DNA of 64,000 nt, from the NCBI GenBank assembly GCA_020062665.1, contig JAGUVW010000010.1, positions 19,995 to 83,994 of the forward strand, given 5' to 3'. The notes under the pieces were generated by a model. The model was given only the letters and a program-made list of their open reading frames with translations. It was not told the DNA's origin and did not search any database. Numbering within the stretch: the first letter of the stretch is position 1; every line of letters begins with the position of its first letter. Made by a program: the position numbers and the translations under genes. Positions 26,498 to 36,345 of this stretch are shown one piece after another. Source of the DNA: Pseudomonadales bacterium (GTDB lineage: Bacteria; Pseudomonadota; Gammaproteobacteria; Pseudomonadales; Ketobacteraceae).

Positions 26498-26923
26498 ATG
26501 GCGATGACAGTACATTGCGATATCGTAAGCGCCGAGAAGGCCATCTTCTCCGGTTTGGTGGAGCTGGTTGTCGCGCACGGCAAGCTGGGTGATCTGGGTG
26601 TTGCGCCGGGTCACGCCCCCCTTCTGACCCAGCTCAACCCTGGTCCGGTGCGTGTCATCAGACAGGGTGGGCAGGAAGAAGTGTATTACGTGTCCGGCGG
26701 TATGCTCGAGGTGCAGCCCAGTCTGGTGACGGTGCTGGCGGATACGGCCTTGCGAGCCGATGACATGGACGAAGCGGCTGCCCAGCAGGCTGCCGAAGAC
26801 GCCCGCCGTCATCTGAACAATCAGTCTGCCGAAATCAACTATTCCTCGGCGGCGGTTCAACTGGCGGAGGCGATGGCGCAGTTGCGCACCATCCAGGCCT
26901 TGCGCAAAAAGATGGGCAAGTAA
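26498..26923 (+). CDS. atpC: F0F1 ATP synthase subunit epsilon
   Basis: 141-residue regulatory subunit: N-terminal beta sandwich ([49 protein letters not shown]) and C-terminal helical hairpin that can inhibit ATP hydrolysis. Last gene of the atp operon, followed by a strong terminator. Confidence 0.97.
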   Translation: MAMTVHCDIVSAEKAIFSGLVELVVAHGKLGDLGVAPGHAPLLTQLNPGPVRVIRQGGQEEVYYVSGGMLEVQPSLVTVLADTALRADDMDEAAAQQAAEDARRHLNNQSAEINYSSAAVQLAEAMAQLRTIQALRKKMGK

Positions 26924-26960
26924 TGCGCCTGTCGTGAAACAACCATCAAAGCATGTTAAA

Positions 26961-26986
26961 AAGGGTAGCGATGCTACCCTTTTTTA
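26961..26986 (+). terminator. Intrinsic terminator of the atp operon
   Basis: Stem AAGGGTAGC / GCTACCCTT with a GAT loop and following T-run, flanked by upstream As so it may work in both directions. 37 bases after atpC. Confidence 0.9.
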
Positions 26987-27022
26987 TTGGCACCCCTGAG
27001 TCTGAGCAAGGATTCACGTTCT

Positions 27023-28399
27023 ATGGATCTCAATGTCGTCATTCTGGCGGCGGGCAAAGGCACCCGCATGAAGTCCCGCCTGCCCAAGGTTCTGCAACCC
27101 CTGGCCAAGAAACCCCTGTTGTCCCATGTGCTGGAGACCTGCTTCGGGCTCAATGCCACGCGGGTGATCGTGGTGTACGGACATGGTGGCGATCAGGTGC
27201 AGGACACCATCGCCCGTCAGTTTCCCGACAAACCCATCCAGTGGGTGGAGCAGCGTGAGCAACTGGGCACCGGACACGCGGTGAAGCAGGCGCTGCCGGC
27301 GTTGCAGGAGGCCAGCCGTACCCTGGTGCTGTATGGCGATGTTCCGCTCACCAGCGAGGACACCCTGACCCGCTTTCTGAACCAGGTGACGCCAGGCCAG
27401 GTCGGCGTGCTGACCGTCAGGCTGGACAATCCCAAGGGCTATGGCCGCATCATCCGCGATCACAGCGGTGCGGTGCGGGAGATCGTGGAAGAAAAGGATG
27501 CCGGTGATGAAATCCGCAAGATCCAGGAAGTGAGCACCGGCATCATGCTGGCCGACTCCATGGACCTGCAGGCCTGGTTGCCCAAGATCGACAACAACAA
27601 CGCTCAGGGCGAGTACTACCTGACCGACCTGGTCAAGATCGCCAACCAGCATGGCGTCCCGGTCATTGGCAGCCTGGTGGACAATGCCATCGAAGTGGAA
27701 GGCGTGAATGAGCGGCGCCAGCTGGCTCGCCTGGAGCGCCTGTACCAGCGTCATCTGGCGGATCAGCTAATGGTGGAAGGTGTGACGCTGGCGGATCCGG
27801 AGCGCATCGACATCCGTGGCAGCCTGCACGCAGGCCAAGACAGTTACATCGACGTGAACTGTGTGTTTGAAGGCAACGTCACTCTGGGTGCCAATGTCGA
27901 GATCGGCGCCAACTGCGTCATCATCAACAGCACGATTGGGGATAATTCCATTGTGCGACCCAACTGTGTCATCGAGAATTCCACCATTGGCGAAAGCTGT
28001 GAAGTGGGGCCGTTCGCGCGCATGCGTCCGGGCACCGAGCTGAAGCAGAAAGCCAAGGTGGGCAATTTCGTCGAGACCAAGAATTCCGTGCTGGGCAAGG
28101 GTAGCAAGGCCAGCCACCTTACCTATCTGGGCGACACGGTGACCGGCGAAAACGTCAACATCGGTGCCGGCACCATCACCTGCAATTACGATGGCGCCAA
28201 CAAACACAAAACCCTGATTGGCGATGGCGCCTTCATCGGTTCCAACAGTTCGCTGGTGGCACCGGTCGAAATCGGCGCCGGCGCCACTATCGGCGCTGGC
28301 TCCACCATCACCAAGGCAGCCAGGGAAAACGCGCTGACCGTGGCGCGCGCCAAGCAGATCACGGTGGAAGGTTGGCAGCGTCCAACCAAAAAGAAGTGA
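27023..28399 (+). CDS. glmU: Bifunctional UDP-N-acetylglucosamine diphosphorylase / glucosamine-1-phosphate N-acetyltransferase
   Basis: Makes UDP-GlcNAc for peptidoglycan and LPS. Start ATG 27023 (MDLNVVILAAGKGTRM); the frame extends upstream through the atp terminator without support. 458 residues. The pyrophosphorylase domain has LAAGKGTRMKSRLPKVLQPL; the left-handed beta-helix acetyltransferase domain shows hexapeptide repeats (IGANCVIINSTIGDNSIVRP) and NVNIGAGTITCNYDG. Adjacent to glmS, the previous step of the pathway. Confidence 0.97.
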   Translation: MDLNVVILAAGKGTRMKSRLPKVLQPLAKKPLLSHVLETCFGLNATRVIVVYGHGGDQVQDTIARQFPDKPIQWVEQREQLGTGHAVKQALPALQEASRTLVLYGDVPLTSEDTLTRFLNQVTPGQVGVLTVRLDNPKGYGRIIRDHSGAVREIVEEKDAGDEIRKIQEVSTGIMLADSMDLQAWLPKIDNNNAQGEYYLTDLVKIANQHGVPVIGSLVDNAIEVEGVNERRQLARLERLYQRHLADQLMVEGVTLADPERIDIRGSLHAGQDSYIDVNCVFEGNVTLGANVEIGANCVIINSTIGDNSIVRPNCVIENSTIGESCEVGPFARMRPGTELKQKAKVGNFVETKNSVLGKGSKASHLTYLGDTVTGENVNIGAGTITCNYDGANKHKTLIGDGAFIGSNSSLVAPVEIGAGATIGAGSTITKAARENALTVARAKQITVEGWQRPTKKK

Positions 28400-28417
28400 A
28401 CGCGAAGGATCTGAACT

Positions 28418-30244
28418 ATGTGCGGAATTGTTGGTGCAGTCTCCACCCGTGATGTAACACCCATCCTGCTGGAAGGCCTCAAGCGCCTGGAATATCGCGG
28501 CTATGATTCCGCCGGGATTGCGCGCTTCAACCCTGGCCAGCCCATTGATCGCCTGCGCCGCATCGGCAAGGTGCGCGAGCTGGAGCAGGCGGTGAAACAA
28601 AGCGATCAGCAGGGCACCATCGGCATCGCCCACACCCGCTGGGCCACCCACGGTGTGCCAGCGGAACGCAACGCGCATCCGCACATGTCTGGCCATGATG
28701 TGGCGGTGGTGCACAACGGCATCATCGAGAATCACGAGGAACTGCGCGCGTCGCTGCAGAAAGACGGCTATGTATTCACCTCCGAAACCGACACCGAAGT
28801 CGTGGCGCACCTGGTGCATCAGAATCTGGCCAAGGGCATGGATCTGCTGGCGGCGGTGAAAGCCACTACGGCCAAACTGCGCGGCGCCTACGCACTGGGT
28901 GTGATGCAGGCCAGTGACGCCAATCGCCTGATCGCCGCCCGCGAAGGCAGCCCGCTGGTGCTGGGCGTGGGGCTGGGGGAAAACTTCATTGCCTCTGATC
29001 AGCTGGCGCTGTTACCAGTGACCACTCGCTTCATCTTTCTCGATGAAGGCGATATCGCCGAAATCACCCGCGACAGCATCCGCGTCGAGGATCACAACGG
29101 CAATGTGGTGGAACGGGAAATCAAGCAATACATCGGCGGCGATCCATCGGCGGACAAGGGCGAATATCGTCACTACATGCTGAAGGAAATTTTTGAGCAG
29201 CCCACGGCGATCCGTGCCACGCTGGAAGGCCGCATCCATCATGACGGGATCGATGTGTCCATTTTCGGCCCCGGCGCAGCGGAGATTTTTCCGCAGATTG
29301 AATCAGTGCAGATCGTGGCGTGCGGTACATCCTTCCACGCCGGACTGGTCGCAAAATACTGGTTCGAGGGCCTGGCGGGTGTGCAGTGCAACGTGGAAGT
29401 GGCCAGTGAATTCCGTTACCGCCGCACCATCACGCGCCCCAACACGCTGTTCGTCACCATTTCCCAATCTGGTGAAACCGCCGACACGCTCGCTGCGCTG
29501 CGCGATGCCAAGGGCTATCTGTCGACGCTGACCGTGTGCAACGTGCCCACCAGTTCGCTGGTGCGTGAATCAGCCATGTGTTTCCTCACCAAGGCGGGCC
29601 CGGAAATCGGTGTGGCGTCCACCAAGGCGTTCACCACCCAGCTGGCGGCGCTGTTCATGCTGGTGCTGGGCGTGGGCAAATTCCACGATATCCAGCCGGC
29701 GGAAGAAAAGCGTCTGCTGCAGGGTTTGCAGCAATTGCCCGATGTGGTGCAGTCGGCGCTGCGCCTGAACAAACCGATCCAGCAGATGGCGGAACTGTTT
29801 GCGGAAAAACATCACGCGCTGTTCCTCGGCCGCGGCGTGCAGTATCCGGTGGCGCTGGAAGGCGCGCTCAAGCTGAAGGAAATTTCCTATATTCATGCCG
29901 AAGCCTATCCCGCCGGCGAACTGAAACATGGCCCGCTGGCACTGGTGGATTCCGACATGCCGGTGGTGACGGTGGCGCCGTCGGATTCGCTGCTGGAAAA
30001 ACTCAAATCCAATCTGCAGGAAGTGCGGGCGCGCGGTGGCGAGCTGTTCATCTTCCAGGACGCCGAAGCCGGTGTGGAAAAACAGCAGGATGTGCATGTG
30101 CTGGATGTACCGCGGGTGCTGAGCGAACTGGCGCCGATCGTCTACACGGTGCCGCTGCAACTGTTGAGTTATCATGTGGCCATCATCAAGGGTACCGATG
30201 TGGATCAGCCGCGTAACCTCGCCAAATCCGTTACGGTGGAATAA
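28418..30244 (+). CDS. glmS: Glutamine--fructose-6-phosphate aminotransferase (isomerizing)
   Basis: Makes glucosamine-6-phosphate from fructose-6-P and glutamine. 608 residues. After Met removal Cys1 (CGIVGAVS) is the amidotransferase nucleophile. The linker is near 240, followed by two SIS domains ([28 protein letters not shown]) and the C-terminal LAKSVTVE with the conserved lysine. 18 bases after glmU. I see no glmS ribozyme upstream, as expected outside Firmicutes. Confidence 0.97.
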   Translation: MCGIVGAVSTRDVTPILLEGLKRLEYRGYDSAGIARFNPGQPIDRLRRIGKVRELEQAVKQSDQQGTIGIAHTRWATHGVPAERNAHPHMSGHDVAVVHNGIIENHEELRASLQKDGYVFTSETDTEVVAHLVHQNLAKGMDLLAAVKATTAKLRGAYALGVMQASDANRLIAAREGSPLVLGVGLGENFIASDQLALLPVTTRFIFLDEGDIAEITRDSIRVEDHNGNVVEREIKQYIGGDPSADKGEYRHYMLKEIFEQPTAIRATLEGRIHHDGIDVSIFGPGAAEIFPQIESVQIVACGTSFHAGLVAKYWFEGLAGVQCNVEVASEFRYRRTITRPNTLFVTISQSGETADTLAALRDAKGYLSTLTVCNVPTSSLVRESAMCFLTKAGPEIGVASTKAFTTQLAALFMLVLGVGKFHDIQPAEEKRLLQGLQQLPDVVQSALRLNKPIQQMAELFAEKHHALFLGRGVQYPVALEGALKLKEISYIHAEAYPAGELKHGPLALVDSDMPVVTVAPSDSLLEKLKSNLQEVRARGGELFIFQDAEAGVEKQQDVHVLDVPRVLSELAPIVYTVPLQLLSYHVAIIKGTDVDQPRNLAKSVTVE

Positions 30245-30268
30245 ATCGCCACTCTCCTTGTATCTGCA

Positions 30269-30301
30269 AAAGCCGGACGGCTCACCCGCTCCGGCTTTTT
30301 T
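30269..30301 (+). terminator. Intrinsic terminator after glmS
   Basis: AAAGCCGGA ... TCCGGCTTTTTT hairpin with an 11-12 base loop and a six-T run, 24 bases after the glmS stop. Confidence 0.85.
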
Positions 30302-30355
30302 GCTTTCTGACGACTATGCTTGATACGTCTTTCACGCTGCGACCTCCACGCTGCC

Positions 30356-31111
30356 ATGCTGCTTGATCCTGAAATTCTGCTGCTCCTGTTGCTGATCGCC
30401 GCTGTCGCTGGCTGGATCGACGCCATTGCCGGTGGTGGCGGCATCATCATTCTGCCCAGCCTGCTGCTGGCGGGACTCAATCCGGTGCAGGCGCTGGCCA
30501 CCAACAAATTACAGGCCTGCTTTGGCAGCGGCACCGCCACGCTGAACTTTGTACTGAAGAAAAAGCTCGACGTGCGAGCGGTGTGGCCGGCGATACTGTG
30601 CACGTTCGTGGGTGCGGCGTTGGGAACGCTGGCGGTGCAGTGGATGCCCAAGGCATTACTGGAAACGCTGATTCCGCTGCTGCTGATCGCGCTGGCGCTG
30701 TTTCTGTTGTTTGGCACCCGGCACCTTGCCAGCGAGCGGGAAGCGCGTATTCGCACGGGCACTTTTGCGTTGCTCATCGGTGGCGGTGTGGGTTTCTATG
30801 ACGGCTTTTTCGGCCCGGGCACCGGCACGCTGTTCGCGGTGGCGCATATGTTGCTGCTGGGCCAGAGCATGCTCAACGCCACCATCAACACCAAGCTGCT
30901 GAACTTCGTCAGCAACATTACCGCGCTGCTGTTTTTCATTCTGGGTGGCGAAGTGCAGTGGCTGATCGGGCTGGTGATGGCGCTGGGACAGATGCTGGGC
31001 GCCTGGCTGGGTTCGAACATGGTGCTGAACAAGGGCGCACGTCTGATTCGCCCGGTGATGATCGTGGTGAGCATTGTGATCAGCCTGAAACTGCTGCTGT
31101 TTTCAGACTGA
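30356..31111 (+). CDS. TSUP (TauE/SafE) family membrane transporter
   Basis: 251 residues from ATG 30356 (MLLDPEILLLLLLIAAVAG), almost wholly hydrophobic with about eight membrane segments. The family signatures DAIAGGGGIIILPSLLLAGLNP near the N-terminus and GFYDGFFGPGTGTLF near the middle are both present. Members export or import sulfite, organosulfonates or other anions; this sequence does not identify the substrate. Stands alone. Confidence 0.88.
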   Translation: MLLDPEILLLLLLIAAVAGWIDAIAGGGGIIILPSLLLAGLNPVQALATNKLQACFGSGTATLNFVLKKKLDVRAVWPAILCTFVGAALGTLAVQWMPKALLETLIPLLLIALALFLLFGTRHLASEREARIRTGTFALLIGGGVGFYDGFFGPGTGTLFAVAHMLLLGQSMLNATINTKLLNFVSNITALLFFILGGEVQWLIGLVMALGQMLGAWLGSNMVLNKGARLIRPVMIVVSIVISLKLLLFSD

Positions 31112-31126
31112 TCACGGGATGGGACA

Positions 31127-31834
31127 TCAATTCAGGTGTTTGCGCCGGAGCCATCCAGCTGCCGACAGCATCAGCAAACCGAGCGTGGCCAGCGAAGCGG
31201 GCTCGCTGACGGCAGTGGCGGTGTCGCGCACCAGCCAGTGGCCGTAGGGGTTGGTGTTGGAACTGAGGCTATAGGGTGTGTAGAACTGCACAGTGCCACC
31301 CGAGAACGTATTGAAGAAGCTATTGAACGCCAGCACGGTTCCAACAACTGATCCAGTGTCAGGCTCTTCAAAAACGGCGTCGAGAATGCGCCAGTAATAA
31401 TTCGCGTCATATCCGCCGCCATAGGTGCTGTCCGTAAACGACAACAGGTGCGCGACCTTCTCCGCATCTTCTGCCGTCGTTGTGGCAGAGCTCTGTGAGC
31501 GGACGGGATCAATACCCGCAGAGGAGTAAAACAGGGTTTCGACCTCTTGCCGTGTCGCATAGCGGAAGCCCTCGTAATACCCGCCTTCCCCGAGTTGTGC
31601 CTTGATGTCGTAGTAGCTGTTCAGGTGGATGCCACCACAGCTGGGGCCGCCACCACATCCACTGCCACCTTGCACGATGGCCAGCCAGGGATCCAGCCAC
31701 TGCAGTCCGGTATCAGTATCCAGCGTGATCGAGTCGCTCCCATAAATGGAGTTCTGACTGATCAGCACGGCATAGCTGGGCGATATCAGCACTGTACTCA
31801 GGATCAGGCCGGCCACGATTCTCAACACATCCAT
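31127..31834 (-). CDS. PEP-CTERM sorting domain protein
   Basis: 235-residue exported protein. N-terminal signal peptide MDVLRIVAGLILSTVLISPSYA. The C-terminus has the tripartite sorting signal VSEPASLATLGLLMLSAAGWLRRKHLN (motif VSEP, hydrophobic helix, basic end) recognised by exosortase. The middle part resembles adhesin or surface proteins with repeated Gly/Tyr motifs (TDTGLQWLDPW), but I cannot assign a function. Implies an exosortase/EPS system elsewhere in the genome. Confidence 0.85.
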   Translation of the reverse strand: MDVLRIVAGLILSTVLISPSYAVLISQNSIYGSDSITLDTDTGLQWLDPWLAIVQGGSGCGGGPSCGGIHLNSYYDIKAQLGEGGYYEGFRYATRQEVETLFYSSAGIDPVRSQSSATTTAEDAEKVAHLLSFTDSTYGGGYDANYYWRILDAVFEEPDTGSVVGTVLAFNSFFNTFSGGTVQFYTPYSLSSNTNPYGHWLVRDTATAVSEPASLATLGLLMLSAAGWLRRKHLN

Positions 31835-32135
31835 TGATGCTGCTCCCTCTAGCTGTCTTCAAAATAATCAGTCAGTTACGCACGCTTTTCAGCAGCAAAC
31901 ATTATTCCAGCCTCAACAACTGTCGGTTAATCATAGCCTTACAGAATGCTCAGCGAGATTGCTGAAGTAAATTGTCAATTTGATCGACACGTAGTAGAAG
32001 CTTGAAGGGCAGTTCACCGGTAACGGGCATTTCAGCGGGCTGGATGGGCCAAATGGATTCAGCAGATTTTTCCGCTGGCTGCGGTGTTGCTAGCCTTGTA
32101 CAGATCTGGACCTTCCTGACCAAGCGAGACACGCC
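31835..32135. other. Intergenic region between divergent genes
   Basis: 301 bases between the divergently transcribed PEP-CTERM and MFS genes. It should hold both promoters. I see only a short inverted pair TGTC-N9-GACA near 31975-31992 and no convincing -35/-10 pair or further coding signal. Confidence 0.5.
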
Positions 32136-33503
32136 GTGAATAACAATAACTACCCGACTGCCCCGAGAGCCTGGTTCACCGTTTTCATTCTGATGCTGGC
32201 CTATGTGCTGTCGTTCATCGATCGCCAGATCCTCAATCTGCTGGTGGGGCCGATCAAGCAGGATCTGCAGCTCTCCGATACGGAAATGAGTCTGCTGATG
32301 GGATTGTCGTTCGCGCTGTTTTACACCATTTGCGGGATTCCGCTGGGGCGGCTGGCGGACAGCAAAAGCCGGCGCGGCATCATCGCGGCGGGTGTGCTGT
32401 TCTGGAGTGCGGCAACGGCAGCGTGCGGGCTGGCGAAAAACTACTGGCATTTCTTTCTGGCGCGCGTCGGTGTCGGTGTGGGTGAAGCGGCGCTGTCGCC
32501 GGCGGCCTATTCCCTGATTACCGACAGCTTTCCGCCCAACAAGCGCGCGACAGCGCTGAGCCTGTATTCCATGGGCATTTACATTGGTTCGGGTCTGGCG
32601 TTTCTGGTGGGCGCGAAAGTCATCCAGTTTGCGCTCAGCCAGGGCGACATGGAGTTCCCGTTGCTGCGCGAAGTGCGGCCCTGGCAGCTGATTTTTCTGC
32701 TGCTGGGCAGCGCGGGCATTCTGTTCACCGGAATTCTGTTTTTGTTGAAAGAGCCGGAGCGCAAAGGCGCTGGTGCCGGCCATGCAGTGCCGCTGAAGGA
32801 CGTGGCGGCCTATTTCAAACTCAATCGTAAAACCATCGTGTTGCACAACCTGGGATTCGCCTGCATTGCGTTCAGCGGTTATGGTGCGGCGGCGTGGATT
32901 CCGGAATTTTTTGTGCGTACCTATGGTTTGCATCGTGTCGAGGTGGGTGAAGTGCTGGGCTGGCTCACCATCATCGGAGGTTCTGCCGGCATTGTGTGTG
33001 GTGGTGCGCTGGCAGACTGGCTGCGCAGCAAAGGTTATGTGGATGCACCGATTCGGGTGGGCATTCTGGCGGCCGTGCTGGCGTTGCCCGGTGTGGCGGG
33101 ACTGCTGGCGCCGACGGCGAATATCGCGTTTTTTGCGAATGCCACCACGATCTTCGCGCTGGCGATGCCGTTCGGTGTGGCGCCCGCCGCGCTGCAGGAA
33201 ATCATGCCCAATGCGATGCGCGGCCAGGCATCGGCGCTGTACCTGTTTGTGGTGACGTTGATCGGTCTGGGCGTGGGCCCGACGGCGGTCGCGCTGATCA
33301 CGGATTTTGTCTTTGGCGATGACGCCGCGCTGCGCTATTCGCTGCTGATCGTGAGTACGCTGGCAGGCCTGCTGGCGATCACGTTGCTGGCATTCACGCT
33401 CAAACCCTACCGCACCAGTCTGCAGCGGCTGGAACACTGGAGTCGCGACGAAAACCACCAGCGCTGGCCAAAAACTGCAGTTATGTCGGCCAATCCCGGC
33501 TGA
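32136..33503 (+). CDS. MFS transporter, spinster-like
   Basis: 455 residues, twelve predicted membrane helices. GTG start (MNNNNYPTAPRAWFTVFILM). The segment FIDRQILNLLVGPIKQDLQLSD followed by the MFS loop GRLADSKSRRGII is typical of the spinster/Spns lipid- or sugar-transporter branch common in steroid- and lipid-degrading proteobacteria. Substrate unknown. No operon partner; the carboxylesterase follows after 80 bases. Confidence 0.8.
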   Translation: MNNNNYPTAPRAWFTVFILMLAYVLSFIDRQILNLLVGPIKQDLQLSDTEMSLLMGLSFALFYTICGIPLGRLADSKSRRGIIAAGVLFWSAATAACGLAKNYWHFFLARVGVGVGEAALSPAAYSLITDSFPPNKRATALSLYSMGIYIGSGLAFLVGAKVIQFALSQGDMEFPLLREVRPWQLIFLLLGSAGILFTGILFLLKEPERKGAGAGHAVPLKDVAAYFKLNRKTIVLHNLGFACIAFSGYGAAAWIPEFFVRTYGLHRVEVGEVLGWLTIIGGSAGIVCGGALADWLRSKGYVDAPIRVGILAAVLALPGVAGLLAPTANIAFFANATTIFALAMPFGVAPAALQEIMPNAMRGQASALYLFVVTLIGLGVGPTAVALITDFVFGDDAALRYSLLIVSTLAGLLAITLLAFTLKPYRTSLQRLEHWSRDENHQRWPKTAVMSANPG

Positions 33504-33584
33504 CATCCGTGCGCGGTTTTATCCGATCCCCTTAGCATCTTCACCGAATACCAAAAACAACAAACAACGGCTGAGGGATTCATC

Positions 33585-35096
33585 ATGAAGACACGGATTA
33601 TCACCACCACGCTTTTAATGCTGACGCTGCTTGCAGTGGCGGGCTGTCACGACGATCTGTACGTCAGAACCCACAGCGGCTGGATCAAGGGGTTGTGGGC
33701 GGACAATGTCAAAGGTGGTGTTCGCACGTTTCTGGGCATTCCCTACGCGCAGGCCCCGGTGGGGGAGTTGCGTTTTGTTGCGCCACAGCCGGTACAGCGC
33801 TGGAATGGCCTGCTGAAAGCGGAAGCGCTCGGGCCATCCTGCGTGCAGCGTGCGGGCGCGTTGGCGGCAGCGGGTGAGCAGAGTGAAGATTGCCTCAGCC
33901 TCAATGTGTATGCGCCGGCGAACATTCCCAAGGGCGGCATGCCTGTCATGGTCTTCATCCACGGTGGCGCCTTCATCGCCGGTGGCAGCAGCCAGTACAA
34001 CGGCCAGCGTCTGGCGGAGGCAGGCAACGTCATCGTGGTCACGTTGAATTATCGTTTGGGCGCACTGGGTTTTTTCAAACATCCCGAGATTGCCGGCTCC
34101 GGCAACGCGGCCCTGGCAGACCAGCAACTGGCACTGCGCTGGGTGAAAGACAACATCAAAGCCTTTGGCGGCAATCCCGAGAATATTACGCTGTTGGGCG
34201 AATCCGCCGGCTCGGCCAGCGTGTGCGTGCACATGGTGGCGCCGGGCAGCCAGCAGTTGGTGAATCGCTTCATTCTGCAAAGCGGAACCTGCATTGGCGG
34301 CTTGCAGTTCCTCGGCGAAAGTCAGGCCGATGCGCTGGGAGTGCAGCTGGGCAATGATCTGTGCGCGGATGTGGCGGATACGGCAGGCTGCTTGCGCGAA
34401 CTCGATTCCACCGCGCTGGTGAACTGGGGCGCGAGTAACGGACTGTTTGGCGCGGGCTGGGCACCCACGGTGATTGCAGGCAGCGACACCTTGCCGGCAC
34501 CGGCACTGCAATTGTTTGCCAGCGGCCAGTACAGCGCCGGCGAAGTGATCATCGGCACCAACCGGAATGAATGGGGATTGTTCCAGAGCATTGGCCTGGC
34601 GCCTGCGGTCCAGACTGTGGCGCAACTGTCGGCGCTCATTGATGCCCAGTTTGGCCCGGCGGCGGCGCTGGTGAAAGCGCACTACCTGCCACCGGTGGAC
34701 GCGCTGGCGAATCCCGAACTGGTGCGCCTGTACAGCGACACTGTGTTCCGCTGTCCGTCCCGCGCGCTGGCGCGTGTTCTCAGCGCACAGGGCACACCGG
34801 TGTGGCTGTACAGCTTCGACGAAGGCCTTGCATTCCACGCCATGGAACTGCCCTATGTGTTCGGTAACCCGAGCCCGGTGCTGGCGCCAGTGCTGGTGGA
34901 ACCCCTGCGTGCCACCGTGCAGGACTACTGGACAGGTTTTGCAGCGAGCGGCAATCCAAACCGCGATGGCCAGCCCGAGTGGCCCGCCTATGATGCGGTG
35001 AGCGACCAGCACATGGTGTTGAAGGAAGTGTCCGCAGCCGGCGCCAACCTGGCCCAGTCCGCCTGCGATTTCTGGAGTGCGTTGGCGGGAGGCTGA
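33585..35096 (+). CDS. Carboxylesterase/lipase family lipoprotein
   Basis: 503 residues of the type-B carboxylesterase (alpha/beta hydrolase) family. N-terminal lipobox LAVAGC with Cys21 suggests a membrane-anchored periplasmic or outer-membrane enzyme. Oxyanion-hole motif HGGAF near 126-130; nucleophile Ser207 in GESAGS; histidine probably within the C-terminal LAFHAMELPYVFG. Likely hydrolyses carboxylic esters, substrate unknown. Strong RBS (CTGAGGGATTC). Confidence 0.85.
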   Translation: MKTRIITTTLLMLTLLAVAGCHDDLYVRTHSGWIKGLWADNVKGGVRTFLGIPYAQAPVGELRFVAPQPVQRWNGLLKAEALGPSCVQRAGALAAAGEQSEDCLSLNVYAPANIPKGGMPVMVFIHGGAFIAGGSSQYNGQRLAEAGNVIVVTLNYRLGALGFFKHPEIAGSGNAALADQQLALRWVKDNIKAFGGNPENITLLGESAGSASVCVHMVAPGSQQLVNRFILQSGTCIGGLQFLGESQADALGVQLGNDLCADVADTAGCLRELDSTALVNWGASNGLFGAGWAPTVIAGSDTLPAPALQLFASGQYSAGEVIIGTNRNEWGLFQSIGLAPAVQTVAQLSALIDAQFGPAAALVKAHYLPPVDALANPELVRLYSDTVFRCPSRALARVLSAQGTPVWLYSFDEGLAFHAMELPYVFGNPSPVLAPVLVEPLRATVQDYWTGFAASGNPNRDGQPEWPAYDAVSDQHMVLKEVSAAGANLAQSACDFWSALAGG

Positions 35097-35157
35097 TGCT
35101 GCTCGTCAGCGCTAGCCGCCCCAGCTATTGTCCATCTGCAGTGCACGCTTGCAAATA

Positions 35158-35192
35158 GTTTCCTGGGAAATTAATATTGTTTCCAAGGAAAC
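35158..35192. promoter_or_regulatory. Tandem operator palindromes upstream of the MarR gene
   Basis: GTTTCC-TG-GGAAAT (35158-35171) and the perfect palindrome GTTTCC-AA-GGAAAC (35179-35192). Their centres are 21 bases apart, two helical turns, so two dimers could bind the same face. They end 18 bases before the proposed MarR start, the usual place for MarR autorepression. Confidence 0.7.
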
Positions 35193-35209
35193 TATTTCAG
35201 GCTGCCACC

Positions 35210-35683
35210 GTGAACGACCGTCACTCCTCCATCGAAGCAGAAACGCTGCTGGAATCGCACCTGGGTTATTGGCTGCGGCTGGTGTCGAATCAGGTATCAG
35301 CCACGTTCGCCCGCGCGCTGCAGGAACGCCAGGTGACGGTGGCGGAATGGGTGGCGCTGAACCAGATCAATGATCACACCGCCATCGCGCCTGCACAGCT
35401 GGCGGATGCCATGGGGATGACCCGGGGTGCCATCACCAAGGTGCTCGACAAGCTCGAGACCAAGGCATGGATCGTCCGCGTGCCCAGTGTGTCCGATCAG
35501 CGGGTGCAGTGCCTGTCACTCACACGCCAGGGCCGGCGCATCCTGCCGGAACTGGCCGCACTGGCCGATGCCAACGACCTTCACTTTTTCGCGGCGTTGA
35601 GTGCGACCGAACAGGCCGCGCTGCGGGCATTGCTACGCAAGGTCGCGACGGCTCACGGCATCCGTACTGCACCCGTCGACTGA
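35210..35683 (+). CDS. MarR family transcriptional regulator
   Basis: 157-residue winged-helix regulator from GTG 35210 (VNDRHSSIEAETLLESHLGY). A TTG at 35177 would put the operator palindrome inside the gene, so the later start is preferred. HTH: IAPAQLADAMGMTRGAITKVLDKLE; wing: VSDQRVQCLSLTRQGRR. Probably represses itself and the DUF1398 gene immediately downstream. Confidence 0.88.
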   Translation: MNDRHSSIEAETLLESHLGYWLRLVSNQVSATFARALQERQVTVAEWVALNQINDHTAIAPAQLADAMGMTRGAITKVLDKLETKAWIVRVPSVSDQRVQCLSLTRQGRRILPELAALADANDLHFFAALSATEQAALRALLRKVATAHGIRTAPVD

Positions 35684-35713
35684 GCCATCTTCAACCCATT
35701 GCAGGAGACTGTC

Positions 35714-36133
35714 ATGAGCCACGCCATTGCCAATCTTCAATCCGCCCTGCAACGTGCCCTGGCCGTCCGGCCGCAAGTGGGAGGTTTTCCCACTCTGGCC
35801 GAAACCTTGCGTGTTGCCGGTGTGCGTCGCAACCAGTGGTCGCTGCCCTCCTGCCAGGCGCTCTACCTCACTGAGCTGGGAGCCGTGGTGATTCAGGGGG
35901 AGCCGTTGCTGAGCGGCTGCGCGGAAGTGGCAGACTTCGATGCAGCGGCCCTCATCCGCGCCCTGCGGGCAGATCAGTCCGGGGCGAGCACCTTTCCCGA
36001 ATTCCTGCAGGCGGCCTGGCGTGCCGGAGTGGTGCGCTATGACGTGGATCTGCTGGCGCGCAACGTTACGTACCTGGGCAGCAATGGCGAGCGCTATGTG
36101 GAGGACTATCCCGCAGTGACGTTGCCCGCCTGA
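35714..36133 (+). CDS. DUF1398 family protein
   Basis: 139 residues (MSHAIANLQSALQRALAVRP) with RBS GCAGGAG. The pattern TLRVAGVRRNQWSLPSCQALYLT and VVRYDVDLLARNVTYLGSNGE resembles the DUF1398 family (E. coli YbcV type), whose function is unknown. 30 bases after the MarR gene, so probably cotranscribed with it. Confidence 0.7.
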   Translation: MSHAIANLQSALQRALAVRPQVGGFPTLAETLRVAGVRRNQWSLPSCQALYLTELGAVVIQGEPLLSGCAEVADFDAAALIRALRADQSGASTFPEFLQAAWRAGVVRYDVDLLARNVTYLGSNGERYVEDYPAVTLPA

Positions 36134-36345
36134 GCGTGAGCGCCCAGCTACACATGCCACTCTGCCGCCGGGCAACCCGCACTGTGACGCGGCAAGCAAA
36201 AGATGCGCTCGCGCGATTGTCAAAATGAAATCCCACAGACCATACTTGAACAGGTAATGCCCATCGGCACCTAGTGTTGCATTGGGGGAACACGAAGCCG
36301 CGCCGACGCTTGGCGGCAAGGCCTGGAAGTAGCTCAGGGATTCTC

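Noticed and set aside
28400..28417. glmS ribozyme upstream of glmS
   Set aside because: Only 18 bases separate glmU and glmS, too short for the ribozyme, which belongs mainly to Firmicutes.
31950..35012. Long antisense frames over the MFS and carboxylesterase genes
   Set aside because: Sense genes have clear family motifs; antisense products are low-complexity and unlike known proteins.
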